NCBI RefSeq assembly: GCF_003990645.1
Contig: NZ_RYZK01000013.1
Coordinates: 1-64,000 of the forward strand
Source: Shimia sediminis
GTDB taxonomy: Bacteria; Pseudomonadota; Alphaproteobacteria; Rhodobacterales; Rhodobacteraceae
Direction: 5' to 3'
Length of the DNA stretch: 64,000 nt
The notes under the pieces were generated by a model. It was not told the origin of the DNA. It searched no databases and was given only the letters and a program-made list of their open reading frames with translations. The position numbers were made by a program, and so were the translations under genes. Numbering within the stretch: position 1 is the stretch's first letter; every line of letters starts with the position of its first letter. Positions 24,861-33,988 of this stretch are shown here, piece by piece.

Positions 24861-26258
24861 ATGTCGACTTCTCTTACTCCTCTGGCCCGTTTTGAAGCGG
24901 ATTTACGCGGTTTACCCAACCCGGTGGCGGCGCTGAAAGAGGGGCAGATCGGCAAGGACGCCACCTTTGATACGGCCTATGGGCGGCAAAAGATGATTTA
25001 TGCCGACTATATCGCCTCGGGGCGGCCATTGCGGCAGATCGAAGAGTTCGTGATGAACGACGTGCTGCCGTTTTACGCCAACAGCCACACGGTCGACAGC
25101 TATTGCGGCGCGGCGATGACGGGCCTGCGGGCCGAGGCGCGCGAGGTGATTGCGACGAAATGCGGTGGATCGACCGAGGATCACGCGGTGATCTTTTCCG
25201 GCTCGGGCGCGACTTCGGCGCTCAATCAGCTGGTGCATCTTTTGGGGCTGCGCGATGCGCTGGCGCGCGGAAAGAAAGCCTATGTCATCATGGGGCCCTA
25301 TGAGCATCATTCGAACATCCTGCCGTGGCGCGAAAGCGGGGCAGAGGTGATCGAGATTGAAGAGGCCCCGACAGGTGGGCCGGACATGACGCAGCTGGCA
25401 ACCGCGCTGGCCCTGTGCACGGCGCAGGGGCTGACGGTGGCGGCGTTTTCCGCGGCCTCGAACGTGACCGGCATTTGCAGCGACGTCGCGGCGATCACCA
25501 AGATGGTCAAGGGCTATGGCGCGGCGATGGTCTGGGACTATGCGGGCGGTGGCCCCTACCTGTCGATCGACCTGTCCTGCGGCGCGGATGCGGTGGCCCT
25601 GTCGCCGCATAAGTTCATCGGTGGCCCCGGCGCCAGCGGCGTGCTGATCGTACGCCGTGACGCGGTGCGGGTCGACACGCCGAGCCGTCCGGGCGGCGGC
25701 ACGGTGGCCTTTGTGAACGGCACCCGCCACGATTATGTCGCCTGTATCGAGCAGCGCGAAGAGGGTGGCACACCCAACGTGATTGGCGACATCCGCGCGG
25801 CGCTGTCGCTGATTGTGAAAGACGTGATCGGGCAGGACTATATCCAGGCCCGCAATGCCGGGAACACGGAGCGGGCCTTTGCCGCCTGGGGGGATGTTCC
25901 CGGCATCGAAATCCTGGCCGCAGAGCGCAGAGAGCGCCTGCCGTTCCTGTCCTTTGTGCCGCATTATGCGGATGGCACGCGGATGGATTACCGCGCCTTT
26001 ACCCGCGCCCTGTCGGATCGCTATGGCATTCAGGCGCGGGGCGGATGTTCCTGTGCGGGGCCTTATGTGCACCGGCTGATGGAGATTGACGACGCCTGGT
26101 CGGAAGAGATCAGGGCCGACATTCTGGCGGGTGACACCAAGTCCAAACCGGGCTTTGTGCGGCTGAACCTCAGCTACCTGATGGACGACGAGGTGATTGA
26201 TGTCATCCTTGATGCCGTGCGCGCGCTGGTTGACGGCCAGATTGCTGATGCCGCCTGA
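24861..26258 (+). CDS. PLP-dependent class V aminotransferase / cysteine desulfurase-like protein
   Basis: 465 residues. Fold type I with the PLP lysine Lys251 in ALSPHKFIGGPGASG, the PLP-binding SGSGATSALNQ and a MGPYEHHSN segment with the stacking histidine. A cysteine-rich loop, RGGCSCAGPY near 390, could be the sulfur-carrying site of a desulfurase. It lacks isc/suf neighbours. Control by the divergent Lrp-type gene points to an amino-acid substrate. Confidence 0.85.
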   Translation: MSTSLTPLARFEADLRGLPNPVAALKEGQIGKDATFDTAYGRQKMIYADYIASGRPLRQIEEFVMNDVLPFYANSHTVDSYCGAAMTGLRAEAREVIATKCGGSTEDHAVIFSGSGATSALNQLVHLLGLRDALARGKKAYVIMGPYEHHSNILPWRESGAEVIEIEEAPTGGPDMTQLATALALCTAQGLTVAAFSAASNVTGICSDVAAITKMVKGYGAAMVWDYAGGGPYLSIDLSCGADAVALSPHKFIGGPGASGVLIVRRDAVRVDTPSRPGGGTVAFVNGTRHDYVACIEQREEGGTPNVIGDIRAALSLIVKDVIGQDYIQARNAGNTERAFAAWGDVPGIEILAAERRERLPFLSFVPHYADGTRMDYRAFTRALSDRYGIQARGGCSCAGPYVHRLMEIDDAWSEEIRADILAGDTKSKPGFVRLNLSYLMDDEVIDVILDAVRALVDGQIADAA

Positions 26259-26270
26259 TCCATGCCACGC

Positions 26271-26298
26271 GTAGGTCGGACAAGATTGTCCGACCTAC
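26271..26298. repeat. REP-like palindrome, copy 2
   Basis: Identical in all 28 bases to 21079-21106, with arms GTAGGTCGGACA and TGTCCGACCTAC. It starts 13 bases after the stop of the PLP enzyme gene. Confidence 0.8.
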
Positions 26299-26400
26299 CT
26301 GTCGCGCTTTTTCGTGGATAAACGCGCAAAGATCGGCTTTCCTGAGACTGCTGCCCATTTCGGCGGTTTTCATTGTGTTTTTCAGGAGCCGGTTTTCTTA

Positions 26401-28239
26401 ATGCTTTTGCGTCTTCTTGCCTGTGTCCTTGCGGGTGGTCTGTCGATTTCTTCCGCCACCGCCGCCGATTTCAGCTTTGTGGATGGTCAGGCCGATCCCC
26501 CGGTCGAAGGCAACTGGATACGCGACCATTGCAACATGCGCATGACCGGCGAGGTTGTCGCCGGGGACACGGAACGGTTTGAGGCGCTGCTGGCGAAACA
26601 TGCCAACCAGGTGGTTTCTGACCCCGTGGTTCACGGCAATCCCCGTATCGTGACGCTGTGTCTGAACAGCCCGGGCGGGTCATTGGCAGAGGCGGTCAAA
26701 TTGGCCGAAGCCATTCGTAAGGACCGACCCTTTCCACGCCACAAAGGCATTCCCTTTGTCGCGACGCGGCTGGAAGCTGGTGCGACCTGTGAGAGCGCCT
26801 GCGCCATCGTTTTTATGGCCGGCGCGTCGGGTGCACTCGTGGATCCCCCTACCCCGAACAGGTCTATGCATCCCACGGCGCGGTTGGGCTTTCACGCGCC
26901 TGCGCTGACCGTGGGCGGCGGCAACTACACGCAAAGACATGTGAACACCGCGTTTGACATCTCGATCCAGTCGATTGCCGCGATCCTGAGGGTGCTGCAT
27001 GTCGGAGAAGATGAGACGGGCAAATCTTATGGTGGCAACGCGCGGTGGATCGAAGCGTCATTGCTCGAGGCGATGCTGCGCACGCCTGCCAGCAGCATGC
27101 GTTATGTGGACACCGTGGATGACGCGGGGCGCTGGGATATTCCGGTTTCTCCAATTCGTGGCAAAGCTTTTGACCATGACTCGTTATTGACCGCTTGCCT
27201 GAATGAGCTGGCCTGGCAAAACCAGCGCCCCGCTGGCGGCATCGGTTTTGACGATGGCCTGTCCCCTACGGAAAGAGACGTTCCGGAGGGGGGACATATC
27301 CTCAGGCGCGTGTTCTTTGCGATTGACGAGTTTACCGGTCATTACTGCGAAATCACGGTCCATCGCACTGGCTTTTTGCGCATCGACGCTGATCCCGACC
27401 TGAGCATCGATGTCCCGGGCCACTTTATGACCGAGGCCGACAGGGCGCGGCGCGATTTGCTGCCAGCGACCGGACAAACCCTGTGGCTCTACGACCCGCA
27501 GACCCGTCTGGCCGCCTTGGCCCCGGCAGGCGAGGCGCAGGCGGCGTCCGCGCCCCAAGACGCAGCATCCACCGCAAACGGCTGGGCTCCCCGCTATGGC
27601 GGCGACAAGGTGACGCTGTGGGATCACAACGGCTCGCAGATGGCATGGGAGAGCAAAGGCAGCCAGCGGTGGATCTGGTATTACGCGCCGCGCGCGGGTC
27701 TGGCGGGCAGTGGCGTGGTGAGCGGCACGCTGTTGTTCGAAGGAGAGATGCGCAATGGCGAATTGCGGGGGACGGCGCGGCGGTTCTCAAAAAAATGTGG
27801 CGACAACGTCTATTCGGTCAAAGGACGGGCACAGGGCACACGGGTTGTGCTGAAGGGCCTGTACTGGGGGCGCGACAAGGCCTGTAAGTCCACGCTGAAA
27901 CAAAAGCCCGACACGTTGACCTTTGATTTCATCTCGACCGGGCCAGAGGCCGACCCCACGCCGGATGGCAGCGCGCCCACCGGGCGGGTGCAGGTCACCG
28001 GCGTGCGCACGGGGCTGAACATGCGCGCAGCCCCCAATGGCAAAGCGGCCAAGGTGGACGAGGTGCCCGCCGGACAGGGCGGTATCACGCTGTTGTCCTG
28101 TCTGCCCGCGATTGATGCGGCGGCCTGGGCCGGGGCCTCGGGGGCGGGCAAGCGGCGGTTGCTGGCAGGGAGCTGGTGCAGCCTGTCTTATCGCGGGCGC
28201 ACCGGGTTCGTGTCGGGCAAGTACCTTGCCCCTGAGTGA
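26401..28239 (+). CDS. Periplasmic ClpP-like protein with C-terminal SH3-like domain
   Basis: 612 residues from ATG 26401. Signal peptide ends near ATAA (20). The N-terminal third is a ClpP/crotonase-like fold: LCLNSPGGSLAEAVKLAEAI supplies the oxyanion glycines, and ATCESACAIVFMAG is the usual place of the nucleophile Ser. A middle low-complexity A/P/Q stretch (near 385-405) leads to a beta-rich domain, then a bacterial SH3-type end (TGVRTGLNMRAAPNGKAAKVDEVPAG ... WCSLSYRGRTGFVSGKYL). Possibly an envelope protease or scaffold; the substrate is unknown. It is followed head-on by a thioesterase gene with 2 bases between. Confidence 0.72.
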   Translation: MLLRLLACVLAGGLSISSATAADFSFVDGQADPPVEGNWIRDHCNMRMTGEVVAGDTERFEALLAKHANQVVSDPVVHGNPRIVTLCLNSPGGSLAEAVKLAEAIRKDRPFPRHKGIPFVATRLEAGATCESACAIVFMAGASGALVDPPTPNRSMHPTARLGFHAPALTVGGGNYTQRHVNTAFDISIQSIAAILRVLHVGEDETGKSYGGNARWIEASLLEAMLRTPASSMRYVDTVDDAGRWDIPVSPIRGKAFDHDSLLTACLNELAWQNQRPAGGIGFDDGLSPTERDVPEGGHILRRVFFAIDEFTGHYCEITVHRTGFLRIDADPDLSIDVPGHFMTEADRARRDLLPATGQTLWLYDPQTRLAALAPAGEAQAASAPQDAASTANGWAPRYGGDKVTLWDHNGSQMAWESKGSQRWIWYYAPRAGLAGSGVVSGTLLFEGEMRNGELRGTARRFSKKCGDNVYSVKGRAQGTRVVLKGLYWGRDKACKSTLKQKPDTLTFDFISTGPEADPTPDGSAPTGRVQVTGVRTGLNMRAAPNGKAAKVDEVPAGQGGITLLSCLPAIDAAAWAGASGAGKRRLLAGSWCSLSYRGRTGFVSGKYLAPE

Positions 28240-28241
28240 AA

Positions 28242-28661
28242 TCAGAGCGTCGTCTTGCGGTATTTGAAGGCACCGGAGCCACGGGCGATGACCTCGCCGG
28301 TTTCATCCGCGATGACGCCTTCGGCAAAAAAGGTCGAGGCCCCGCCGCCGACCTTGTGACCTTTGGCAATCAGCAGCCTGCCCTTGGGACGGCTGAGAAA
28401 GTTCGTGGTGAGCGACAGGGTCAGCGCCAGACGTTTGTGGCCGGGATCGCCGGTAAAGCTGCCGGCGTAGCCCATGACCGTATCCAGCAGCGTGGCATAG
28501 ACACCGCCATGCGGGAGCCCTGCGCGATTGGCGTGGTAGTGCTCGATCTGCAACTCGAGACGCGCGTGGTCCTCGCCCCAATGGGTCAGGTGAAATCCGA
28601 GATGGCGCTGCAGCGCATAGGGCGTCTCGTCGAGGCGGGGATCAAGGGGCGTCATTTCCAT
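28242..28661 (-). CDS. PaaI-family acyl-CoA thioesterase
   Basis: 139 residues, single hotdog domain with the PaaI/4HBT motif NRAGLPHGGVYATLLDTVMGYA, holding the HGG loop and the catalytic-position Asp. Complete. It probably hydrolyses aromatic or medium-chain acyl-CoA thioesters; the substrate cannot be read. There are no partner genes beside it. Confidence 0.87.
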   Translation of the reverse strand: MEMTPLDPRLDETPYALQRHLGFHLTHWGEDHARLELQIEHYHANRAGLPHGGVYATLLDTVMGYAGSFTGDPGHKRLALTLSLTTNFLSRPKGRLLIAKGHKVGGGASTFFAEGVIADETGEVIARGSGAFKYRKTTL

Positions 28662-28818
28662 ATCCCTTGTTTAGCGCGGCTGGCGGGGCCTGCCTATCCT
28701 CAAATCACCTTGGCACAAATTAACAAACTTCTGTCGGCGGAAAACATGCAGATTAAGGGGGTCGAGACCATCTTGAGGGCATAGAAGAACAAACCCCAGC
28801 CCAAAAGGACCCGATCCC

Positions 28819-29064
28819 ATGATGACCAAGACCCTCGCCGTCGCCACCGCCTTTGTCTGCTCTGCCAGCCTCGCCATGGCGGCGCTGCCCAGCCAGGCGC
28901 CCACAACCTCTGCAACAACCGCCACAGTCGAAAGCTATGATGTCGCTGGCACCAATGGCATGGACCGCCGTCAGGACCGCCGCGACACCCGTCAGGACTG
29001 TCGTCAGGACAACGGCGCGGTGGGCAAGGACAAGCGCAACTGCAAACAGGGCGCACGTGGATGA
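28819..29064 (+). CDS. Small secreted Arg/Asp-rich protein
   Basis: 81 residues. Signal peptide to about AMA (21), then a short T/A-rich linker and a highly charged tail with repeated R-Q-D units (MDRRQDRRDTRQDCRQDNG). One or two cysteines. No family recognised. ATG 28819 or 28822. A hairpin (29098-29130) follows about 34 bases downstream. Confidence 0.65.
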   Translation: MMTKTLAVATAFVCSASLAMAALPSQAPTTSATTATVESYDVAGTNGMDRRQDRRDTRQDCRQDNGAVGKDKRNCKQGARG

Positions 29065-29097
29065 TGTGCAGCGCTTGCTGCCCCTGTCAAAGCCTGC

Positions 29098-29130
29098 AAT
29101 GCTCCCAGCCATTGAATTGGCGGGAGCATT
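29098..29130. promoter_or_regulatory. Hairpin between the small secreted protein and the ACT gene
   Basis: AATGCTCCC (29098-29106) pairs perfectly with GGGAGCATT (29122-29130). There is no T-run after it. The right arm contains GGGAG, the likely ribosome site of the ATG at 29135, so folding would hide that site. It could be a transcript end or a translational control element. Confidence 0.4.
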
Positions 29131-29134
29131 TCGC

Positions 29135-29548
29135 ATGGGACAGGTGGCACACAGCGCGCAGGAGATGATCTCGGGCATGACACCCGAGGTGAGGCCCGGC
29201 ATGTTTGTGTTTGCCTCGCTGACGGACAAGGGCCAGATTGCGCGGCTGAGCGCGGCGGCGCTGGGGACATTTCAAGAGGCCGAAGGCCTGTCGCTGTTGG
29301 TGCCGGTCGAGGTGGCCCGCGCCGAGGGGCTGGCGGTGGACCAGCCGATGCGGCAGATCACGCTGAACGTCTATTCTTCACTGGAAGGGGTTGGGCTGAC
29401 CGCGGCTGTGGCGACGGTTTTGGCCGAGGCCGGGATCGCCTGTAACATGGTGGCGGCACATCACCACGATCACGCCTTTGTGCCAGCGGCGCGGGCCGAG
29501 GAGGCGTTGGCGTTGCTACTGGCGTTGCAGGGGGCGGCGCAGGAGTAG
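29135..29548 (+). CDS. ACT-domain protein
   Basis: 137 residues from ATG 29135; an internal ATG at 29165 is also possible. It contains two ACT-like halves, with RQITLNVYSSLEGVGLTAAVATVLAEAGIACNMVAAHHHDHAFV typical of the small COG3602-type ACT proteins. These bind amino acids or similar ligands; the role is unknown. The 3' end overlaps the convergent MFS gene by 33 bases. Confidence 0.78.
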   Translation: MGQVAHSAQEMISGMTPEVRPGMFVFASLTDKGQIARLSAAALGTFQEAEGLSLLVPVEVARAEGLAVDQPMRQITLNVYSSLEGVGLTAAVATVLAEAGIACNMVAAHHHDHAFVPAARAEEALALLLALQGAAQE

Positions 29549-30784
29549 CCAGAGGGCAGCCACGAGCACCAGGGCGGCATTGAGCATGAAAGCGGGGCTG
29601 AAATCCGAGACCTCAGTCACAAACCCCACCCCGATCACTGCCAATGCGCCGATGGTGCGTGACAGCATGAAACTGTTGCCCAGAACCCGGCTGCGCAGGT
29701 GCTCCGGCGTGCGGTTCTGCAGGATGACGTTGTTGCCCGCGAGGACGTAGGTGGTGGCGACGCCGATCAGGTAGAGGCAGGCCAGCGCGGCCCAGCCCTG
29801 AAAGGCCATCGCCTGCATCGCCCAGAAAAACCCGATGGTGCCCAGCGCCAAGAGCGCCATGACGCGCGGCGTGCTGCGCGCAAGCCCCGCATCGCTGTTG
29901 CGGTGGGCATGGCGCAGCGAGGCGGTGATGCTGCCCATCATGAAACTGGCGGTCAGATAGGTGAAGTTATGGGCCGCAAAGAGGTCAAAGCGGTCGTTGA
30001 TACCCGGCATCAGGCTGATCAGCGGGCGTTGCAGCATGGCGGCCCCAAGGATCAGGATGATCGCACGCGACACGGTGGGGTTGGTGAAAAACGTGCTCAT
30101 ACCTTCGAGGATGTCGCGCAGCAACTCGGTTGGTTCGCGGGCCTCGCGCGCCGGTTCGGGGCCGAGCGTGACGCGGGCGAGGCAGGCGAGGTAGACCACT
30201 GTACCGAGCGCATTGGCGGCAAAGGCCAGGGGTGCAATGCCAAGGCCATAGGAAAACACATAGGCCGCCAGCACAGGGCCGACGATATAGGACCCATTGG
30301 TGACGGTGATGTTGAGACTAACCGCCGCCGAGAGGTTCTCGGGGCGCACCAGGCGGTTGATCATGCCAAAAAACGCGGGCTGGCTGAAGCCGATCAACGC
30401 GCCTTCGAGGAAGACAAAGGCGCATAGGCTCCAGGGGGTCAAAAGCCCGGCCCAGGCGGTGGCGGCTAGGGCCAGACCGGTAAAGACCTGAATCCAGAGG
30501 ATCCCCTTGAGCAGGCGAAACCGGTTGCCCCGGTCGGCGATGGCGGCGGCCCATGGGGTGACCAGCACCCCCGGAAAGAGATCGCAGAAAAACACGAAAC
30601 CGACCCAGGCGGCGGACTGTGTGACCTCCCACATCCACCAGCCCACGGCCAGAAGCGTGACCCAGTAGAGCGTATACGAAAAGCCGAAGCCGCCCAGAAA
30701 CAGCCGGTAGCTGGGTTCGCTCAGGGCGCCAAAGCGGCGGGGGGCGTGATCGGGCATTTGCGCGCTGTGGTCCCTGTTGGGCAT
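29516..30784 (-). CDS. MFS transporter (EntS/DUF894-like)
   Basis: 422 residues, 10-12 hydrophobic segments. MFS loop ADRGNRFRLLKG after helix 2, and NRTPEHLRSRVLGNSFM in the middle of the C-terminal half, as in EntS-like exporters. Probably a proton-driven efflux pump; the cargo is unknown. Start ATG 30784; internal ATGs exist near the N-terminus. No regulator or enzyme is adjacent. Confidence 0.85.
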   Translation of the reverse strand: MPNRDHSAQMPDHAPRRFGALSEPSYRLFLGGFGFSYTLYWVTLLAVGWWMWEVTQSAAWVGFVFFCDLFPGVLVTPWAAAIADRGNRFRLLKGILWIQVFTGLALAATAWAGLLTPWSLCAFVFLEGALIGFSQPAFFGMINRLVRPENLSAAVSLNITVTNGSYIVGPVLAAYVFSYGLGIAPLAFAANALGTVVYLACLARVTLGPEPAREAREPTELLRDILEGMSTFFTNPTVSRAIILILGAAMLQRPLISLMPGINDRFDLFAAHNFTYLTASFMMGSITASLRHAHRNSDAGLARSTPRVMALLALGTIGFFWAMQAMAFQGWAALACLYLIGVATTYVLAGNNVILQNRTPEHLRSRVLGNSFMLSRTIGALAVIGVGFVTEVSDFSPAFMLNAALVLVAALWLLLRRPLQRQ

Positions 30785-30919
30785 TGGGGGCTCAGGCGCA
30801 ACCTGTCACTGTTTGGCGGGATTACAAAGGAAATTGTTGCGCCTCTGGACGTTGGAGGAATTGCGCGGAAATGAAGGGCATGTAGACTGTGTGACGGCCC
30901 CACCCACCAGGAGATCGCA

Positions 30920-31426
30920 ATGCTCAGGATCATCGAGGCGACCACCCCCGCCCAGTTCGATACGGTGCGCGCTATGTGCTGGGAGTACCGTGATTTCCTC
31001 ATGGGGATGGGGGCCGACTTTGTGGAGATCATCGAGCTGTTCTATGCCAAGCCCGACTATGAGGCGCTGTTGCAGGATCTTGAAATCAAGCACGCACGCC
31101 CCGGCGGCACCGTCAAGCTGGCGCTGCACGAGGACACGCCCGTGGGCTGTGGCATGTCCCATTCGCTGGAACCCGGCGTGGCCGAGATCAAACGGGTCTA
31201 CATCCGTGAAGACGCACGGGGGCTGGGGGCCGGGCGTACCCTGATGGAGGCGCTCGTTGAGCAACTCCGTGCAGACGGGTTCACGCGCATTCTCATGGAC
31301 ACCGGCCTCCCCCAGGTTGCGGCGCAAAAGCTCTATCTTTCGATGGGATTTCGCCAACGCGGTCCCTATACAGAGATGCCGCCGATCACTGACGGCAAGA
31401 TGATGTTCTTCGAGATGGACCTTTAG
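30920..31426 (+). CDS. GNAT-family N-acetyltransferase
   Basis: 168 residues. The acetyl-CoA motif A is EIKRVYIREDARGLGAGRTLMEAL (R/Q-x-x-G-x-G/A), and the C-terminal AAQKLYLSMGFRQRGPY is the usual GNAT end. Complete. ATG 30920 follows AGGAG at 7-8 bases. Target unknown. Its stop is 2 bases from the convergent SDR stop. Confidence 0.9.
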   Translation: MLRIIEATTPAQFDTVRAMCWEYRDFLMGMGADFVEIIELFYAKPDYEALLQDLEIKHARPGGTVKLALHEDTPVGCGMSHSLEPGVAEIKRVYIREDARGLGAGRTLMEALVEQLRADGFTRILMDTGLPQVAAQKLYLSMGFRQRGPYTEMPPITDGKMMFFEMDL

Positions 31427-31428
31427 CG

Positions 31429-32214
31429 TCAGATCGCCGTCAGCCCGCCATCCAGCGCGAGGCTTTGTCCGGTCATAAAGGAATTCTCGGGCGCACAGGC
31501 CCAGAGCATCGCCTGAACGATCTCTTCCGGCTGCGCGACACGTCCCATCGGAATGCGCGAGGTAATGCTGCCCAGCGCCTGTTCCCGGCTGGCTCCGCTG
31601 CGCGCGCCGACCTGCTGGGCCATTTCCTCGACCATGGGTGTGATGGCAAAGGACGGGCACAGCGCGTTCACGCGGATGTTCTTGCGGGCGTATTCATCCG
31701 CGGCGGCCTTGGTCAGCCCCACAACCGCGTGCTTGGCGGCGGAATAGGCCGACAGATGCCCCGAGCCGACCAATCCGGCGGCCGAGGCCACGTTGAGGAT
31801 CACGCCCCGCCCGGCTTTCAGCATATGTGGCAGTTGCTGTTGCATGCAGAGAAACACACCGCGCGCGTTGACCGCATAGTTCTGGTCAAACTGTTCGACC
31901 GGCAGCAGGTGCAGAGGGGCAAGATCATGGCCGATCCCGGCGTTGTTGATGCCGACGTTGAGCGTGCCAAAGGCGGCGGCGATATTGGCGACATGCTGGC
32001 TGACCTGCTCGGCGTTCGAGACGTCGACCACATCGGCAACAACCTCGACCCCCGCACTGCGCAAGGCGTCGGCCACGGCGGCCAGACCATCGGCAGACAC
32101 ATCCGAAAGCCCGAGTTTCGCGCCTTCGGCGGCAAAACGCTCGGCGGCCAGTTTGCCAAAGCCCCCGGCGGCCCCGGTGATCATCACCACCTGATCCTGA
32201 AAACGTTTATCCAT
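31429..32214 (-). CDS. Short-chain dehydrogenase/reductase
   Basis: 261 residues from ATG 32214. Rossmann TGAAGGFGKLAAERF, NNAGIG, catalytic Ser/Tyr-x-x-x-Lys in YSAAKHAVVGL. Ends in FMTGQSLALDGGLTAI, typical of FabG-like SDRs. The start overlaps the stop of the upstream kinase gene by 8 bases, so they are co-translated. Inferred role: oxidation of a hydroxyacyl-CoA or related alcohol in the same pathway. Confidence 0.9.
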   Translation of the reverse strand: MDKRFQDQVVMITGAAGGFGKLAAERFAAEGAKLGLSDVSADGLAAVADALRSAGVEVVADVVDVSNAEQVSQHVANIAAAFGTLNVGINNAGIGHDLAPLHLLPVEQFDQNYAVNARGVFLCMQQQLPHMLKAGRGVILNVASAAGLVGSGHLSAYSAAKHAVVGLTKAAADEYARKNIRVNALCPSFAITPMVEEMAQQVGARSGASREQALGSITSRIPMGRVAQPEEIVQAMLWACAPENSFMTGQSLALDGGLTAI

Positions 32215-33232
32215 GTTTTGCGGCCTCCAGACCTGCATTGGCAAACAGCGGCACATAGGTGCCCATCTTGGCGGCGCGCTCGGGGTCCGAGGCGTTGCCA
32301 TCAAGCCCGCGCTTTTTCACACCCTGGATGATCGCCGCCATGCGGAAGAAACAAAAGGCCAGGTAAAAGCCAAAGCGCTCGATCCCCGGCAGGCCCATAC
32401 GGGCGCAATACGCGCCGATGAACGCGCGGTCCGTGGGAATGCCCAGCGCGGCACGATCCACGCCCTGCAGGCCACGCCCCGAGCCACCGGGCGGCATCTG
32501 CCACTGCATGATCACGGCGGCGAGGTCGGCATAGGGATGACCGATGGTGGACAGCTCCCAGTCCAGAACCGCAATGCACTCGGTGCCATCCGGCGCAAAC
32601 AGCAGGTTGTCGAGGCGATAATCCCCATGCACCAGCGTGCGCTTGCCGTCGTCCTCGGGCATGTTGGCTTCGAGCCAGTCAATAAGCTGATCCATGGCCG
32701 GGACAGGCTCGGTTTCCGAGGCGCGATACTGCTTAGTCCAGCGCCCCACCTGCCGTTCGAAATAGTTGCCCTCGGGGCCATAATCCGACAGCCCCACCGC
32801 GTCAATGTCGACCGAGTGGATCGCGGCCAGCACCCTGTTCATCTGGTCAAAGACGGCGGCGCGGTCTTCGTTGGACAGGCCCTCAAGCCGCGGATCATCA
32901 AAGTTGCGCCCGTCCACCCGCTGCATCACGTAGAACATCGAGCCGATCACATCGTCATCTTCACACAGCACATGCATTCCAGCCACAGGCACATCCGAGC
33001 CTGCCAGCGCCTTTTGCACGCGAAACTCGCGGTCAACGGCATGGGCGGATTTCAACAGCACCCCCGGCGGTTTGCGGCGCAAGACATAGCGCCCCGAAGG
33101 CGATGTCAGGGCAAAGGTCGGGTTCGACTGCCCCCCGGCAAATTTCTCGGCCTCAAGCGGCCCCTCGAACCCCGGCATGTTCCCGGTCAGCCACGTGGCA
33201 ACCGCCTCGGTATCCAGTTTTGTCGCGTCCAT
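32207..33232 (-). CDS. APH-type phosphotransferase (ACAD10/11- and LvaA-like)
   Basis: 341 residues from ATG 33232. Kinase motifs: GGQSNPTFAL with RYVLRRKPPG (ATP lysine), catalytic loop LVHGDYRLDNLLF and metal motif AVLDWELSTIGHPYADLA. This branch is found fused to, or next to, acyl-CoA dehydrogenases. The studied relatives phosphorylate the 4-hydroxyl of acyl-CoAs so that the phosphate can be eliminated. The SDR overlaps its stop. No acyl-CoA dehydrogenase is within the window. Confidence 0.88.
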   Translation of the reverse strand: MDATKLDTEAVATWLTGNMPGFEGPLEAEKFAGGQSNPTFALTSPSGRYVLRRKPPGVLLKSAHAVDREFRVQKALAGSDVPVAGMHVLCEDDDVIGSMFYVMQRVDGRNFDDPRLEGLSNEDRAAVFDQMNRVLAAIHSVDIDAVGLSDYGPEGNYFERQVGRWTKQYRASETEPVPAMDQLIDWLEANMPEDDGKRTLVHGDYRLDNLLFAPDGTECIAVLDWELSTIGHPYADLAAVIMQWQMPPGGSGRGLQGVDRAALGIPTDRAFIGAYCARMGLPGIERFGFYLAFCFFRMAAIIQGVKKRGLDGNASDPERAAKMGTYVPLFANAGLEAAKHG

Positions 33233-33255
33233 TCCGCTCTCCCCAAACGTCCTGT

Positions 33256-33283
33256 CTTCATTTCGCCAAAAATACTCCCGCCG
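33256..33283. repeat. Short intergenic motif, copy 1
   Basis: CTTCATTTCGCCAAAAATAC followed by TCCCG, in the gap between the histidine phosphatase and the kinase. A near-identical sequence in the opposite orientation is at 38739-38766 (CCCGGGATATTTTCGGCCAA with AAGAAG). Such a sequence at two intergenic sites suggests a family of extragenic elements. Confidence 0.45.
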
Positions 33284-33316
33284 GAGGCGTCCCGACCGGG
33301 CCACCCGCGCAGACAG

Positions 33317-33988
33317 TCAAGAGTAGGTCAGCATCTCGTCTGCGTTCTCTGCCGTGATATGCGGCGTCTCGTTGAATCCGTGCAGGTAGGGCGCATTCGA
33401 TGTTAGCAGAATGCGCGCCACGGCGCAGTTCTTGACCTGCAATTGCAGGGTAATCATCTGGTCGGCGGGGGCCGAGACCACATCCGCCACGGTCATGCCA
33501 ATCGCCCCGCCCGAACTGACCGCCAGCGCCACCGCCGAGCCGTTCCCGGCAATCGCCGCACGGGCGGCACGCACGCGGGCGAGGAAATCGGCAAACGCCT
33601 CGGGCGGGCCGTCGATCTCGCCGCGCTGCCATTCCAGTACCGTGTCGCGCAGGGCGCGGAAATGCGTGCGCCGGTCCGAGTTCAGCGTGTCGGGGCGGTC
33701 ATCCCGCCCCTTGTAGCGCGCATCCAGCAGACCGTGGAAATCGAACTCGTTCAGGCCCGGCAACACGGTGGGCGTGCGTGAAAGCCCCATGCCCTCGGCA
33801 ATGCCTTCCCAGGTCTGGCGGTGGCGTTTCTGCGAGCCGATGAAGATCGCGCCGGGGTCGACGCCCTGTTGCAACAGCGACCGGCCCAGCGCCACCGACT
33901 GACGGTGGCCCAGCTCGGACAGGTTGTCGTAATCCGCTGCACCAAAGGACGCCTGTGCATGGCGGATCAGGTGCAGCATGGTGGTCAT
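33317..33988 (-). CDS. Histidine phosphatase family protein
   Basis: 223 residues. The catalytic N-terminal motif LIRHAQASFG and a later acidic/His loop fit the phosphoglycerate-mutase-like fold. Substrate unknown. The start overlaps the nitronate monooxygenase stop (ATGA at 33985-33988), so the two are coupled. It is followed on the same strand by the APH kinase and SDR. Confidence 0.85.
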   Translation of the reverse strand: MTTMLHLIRHAQASFGAADYDNLSELGHRQSVALGRSLLQQGVDPGAIFIGSQKRHRQTWEGIAEGMGLSRTPTVLPGLNEFDFHGLLDARYKGRDDRPDTLNSDRRTHFRALRDTVLEWQRGEIDGPPEAFADFLARVRAARAAIAGNGSAVALAVSSGGAIGMTVADVVSAPADQMITLQLQVKNCAVARILLTSNAPYLHGFNETPHITAENADEMLTYS

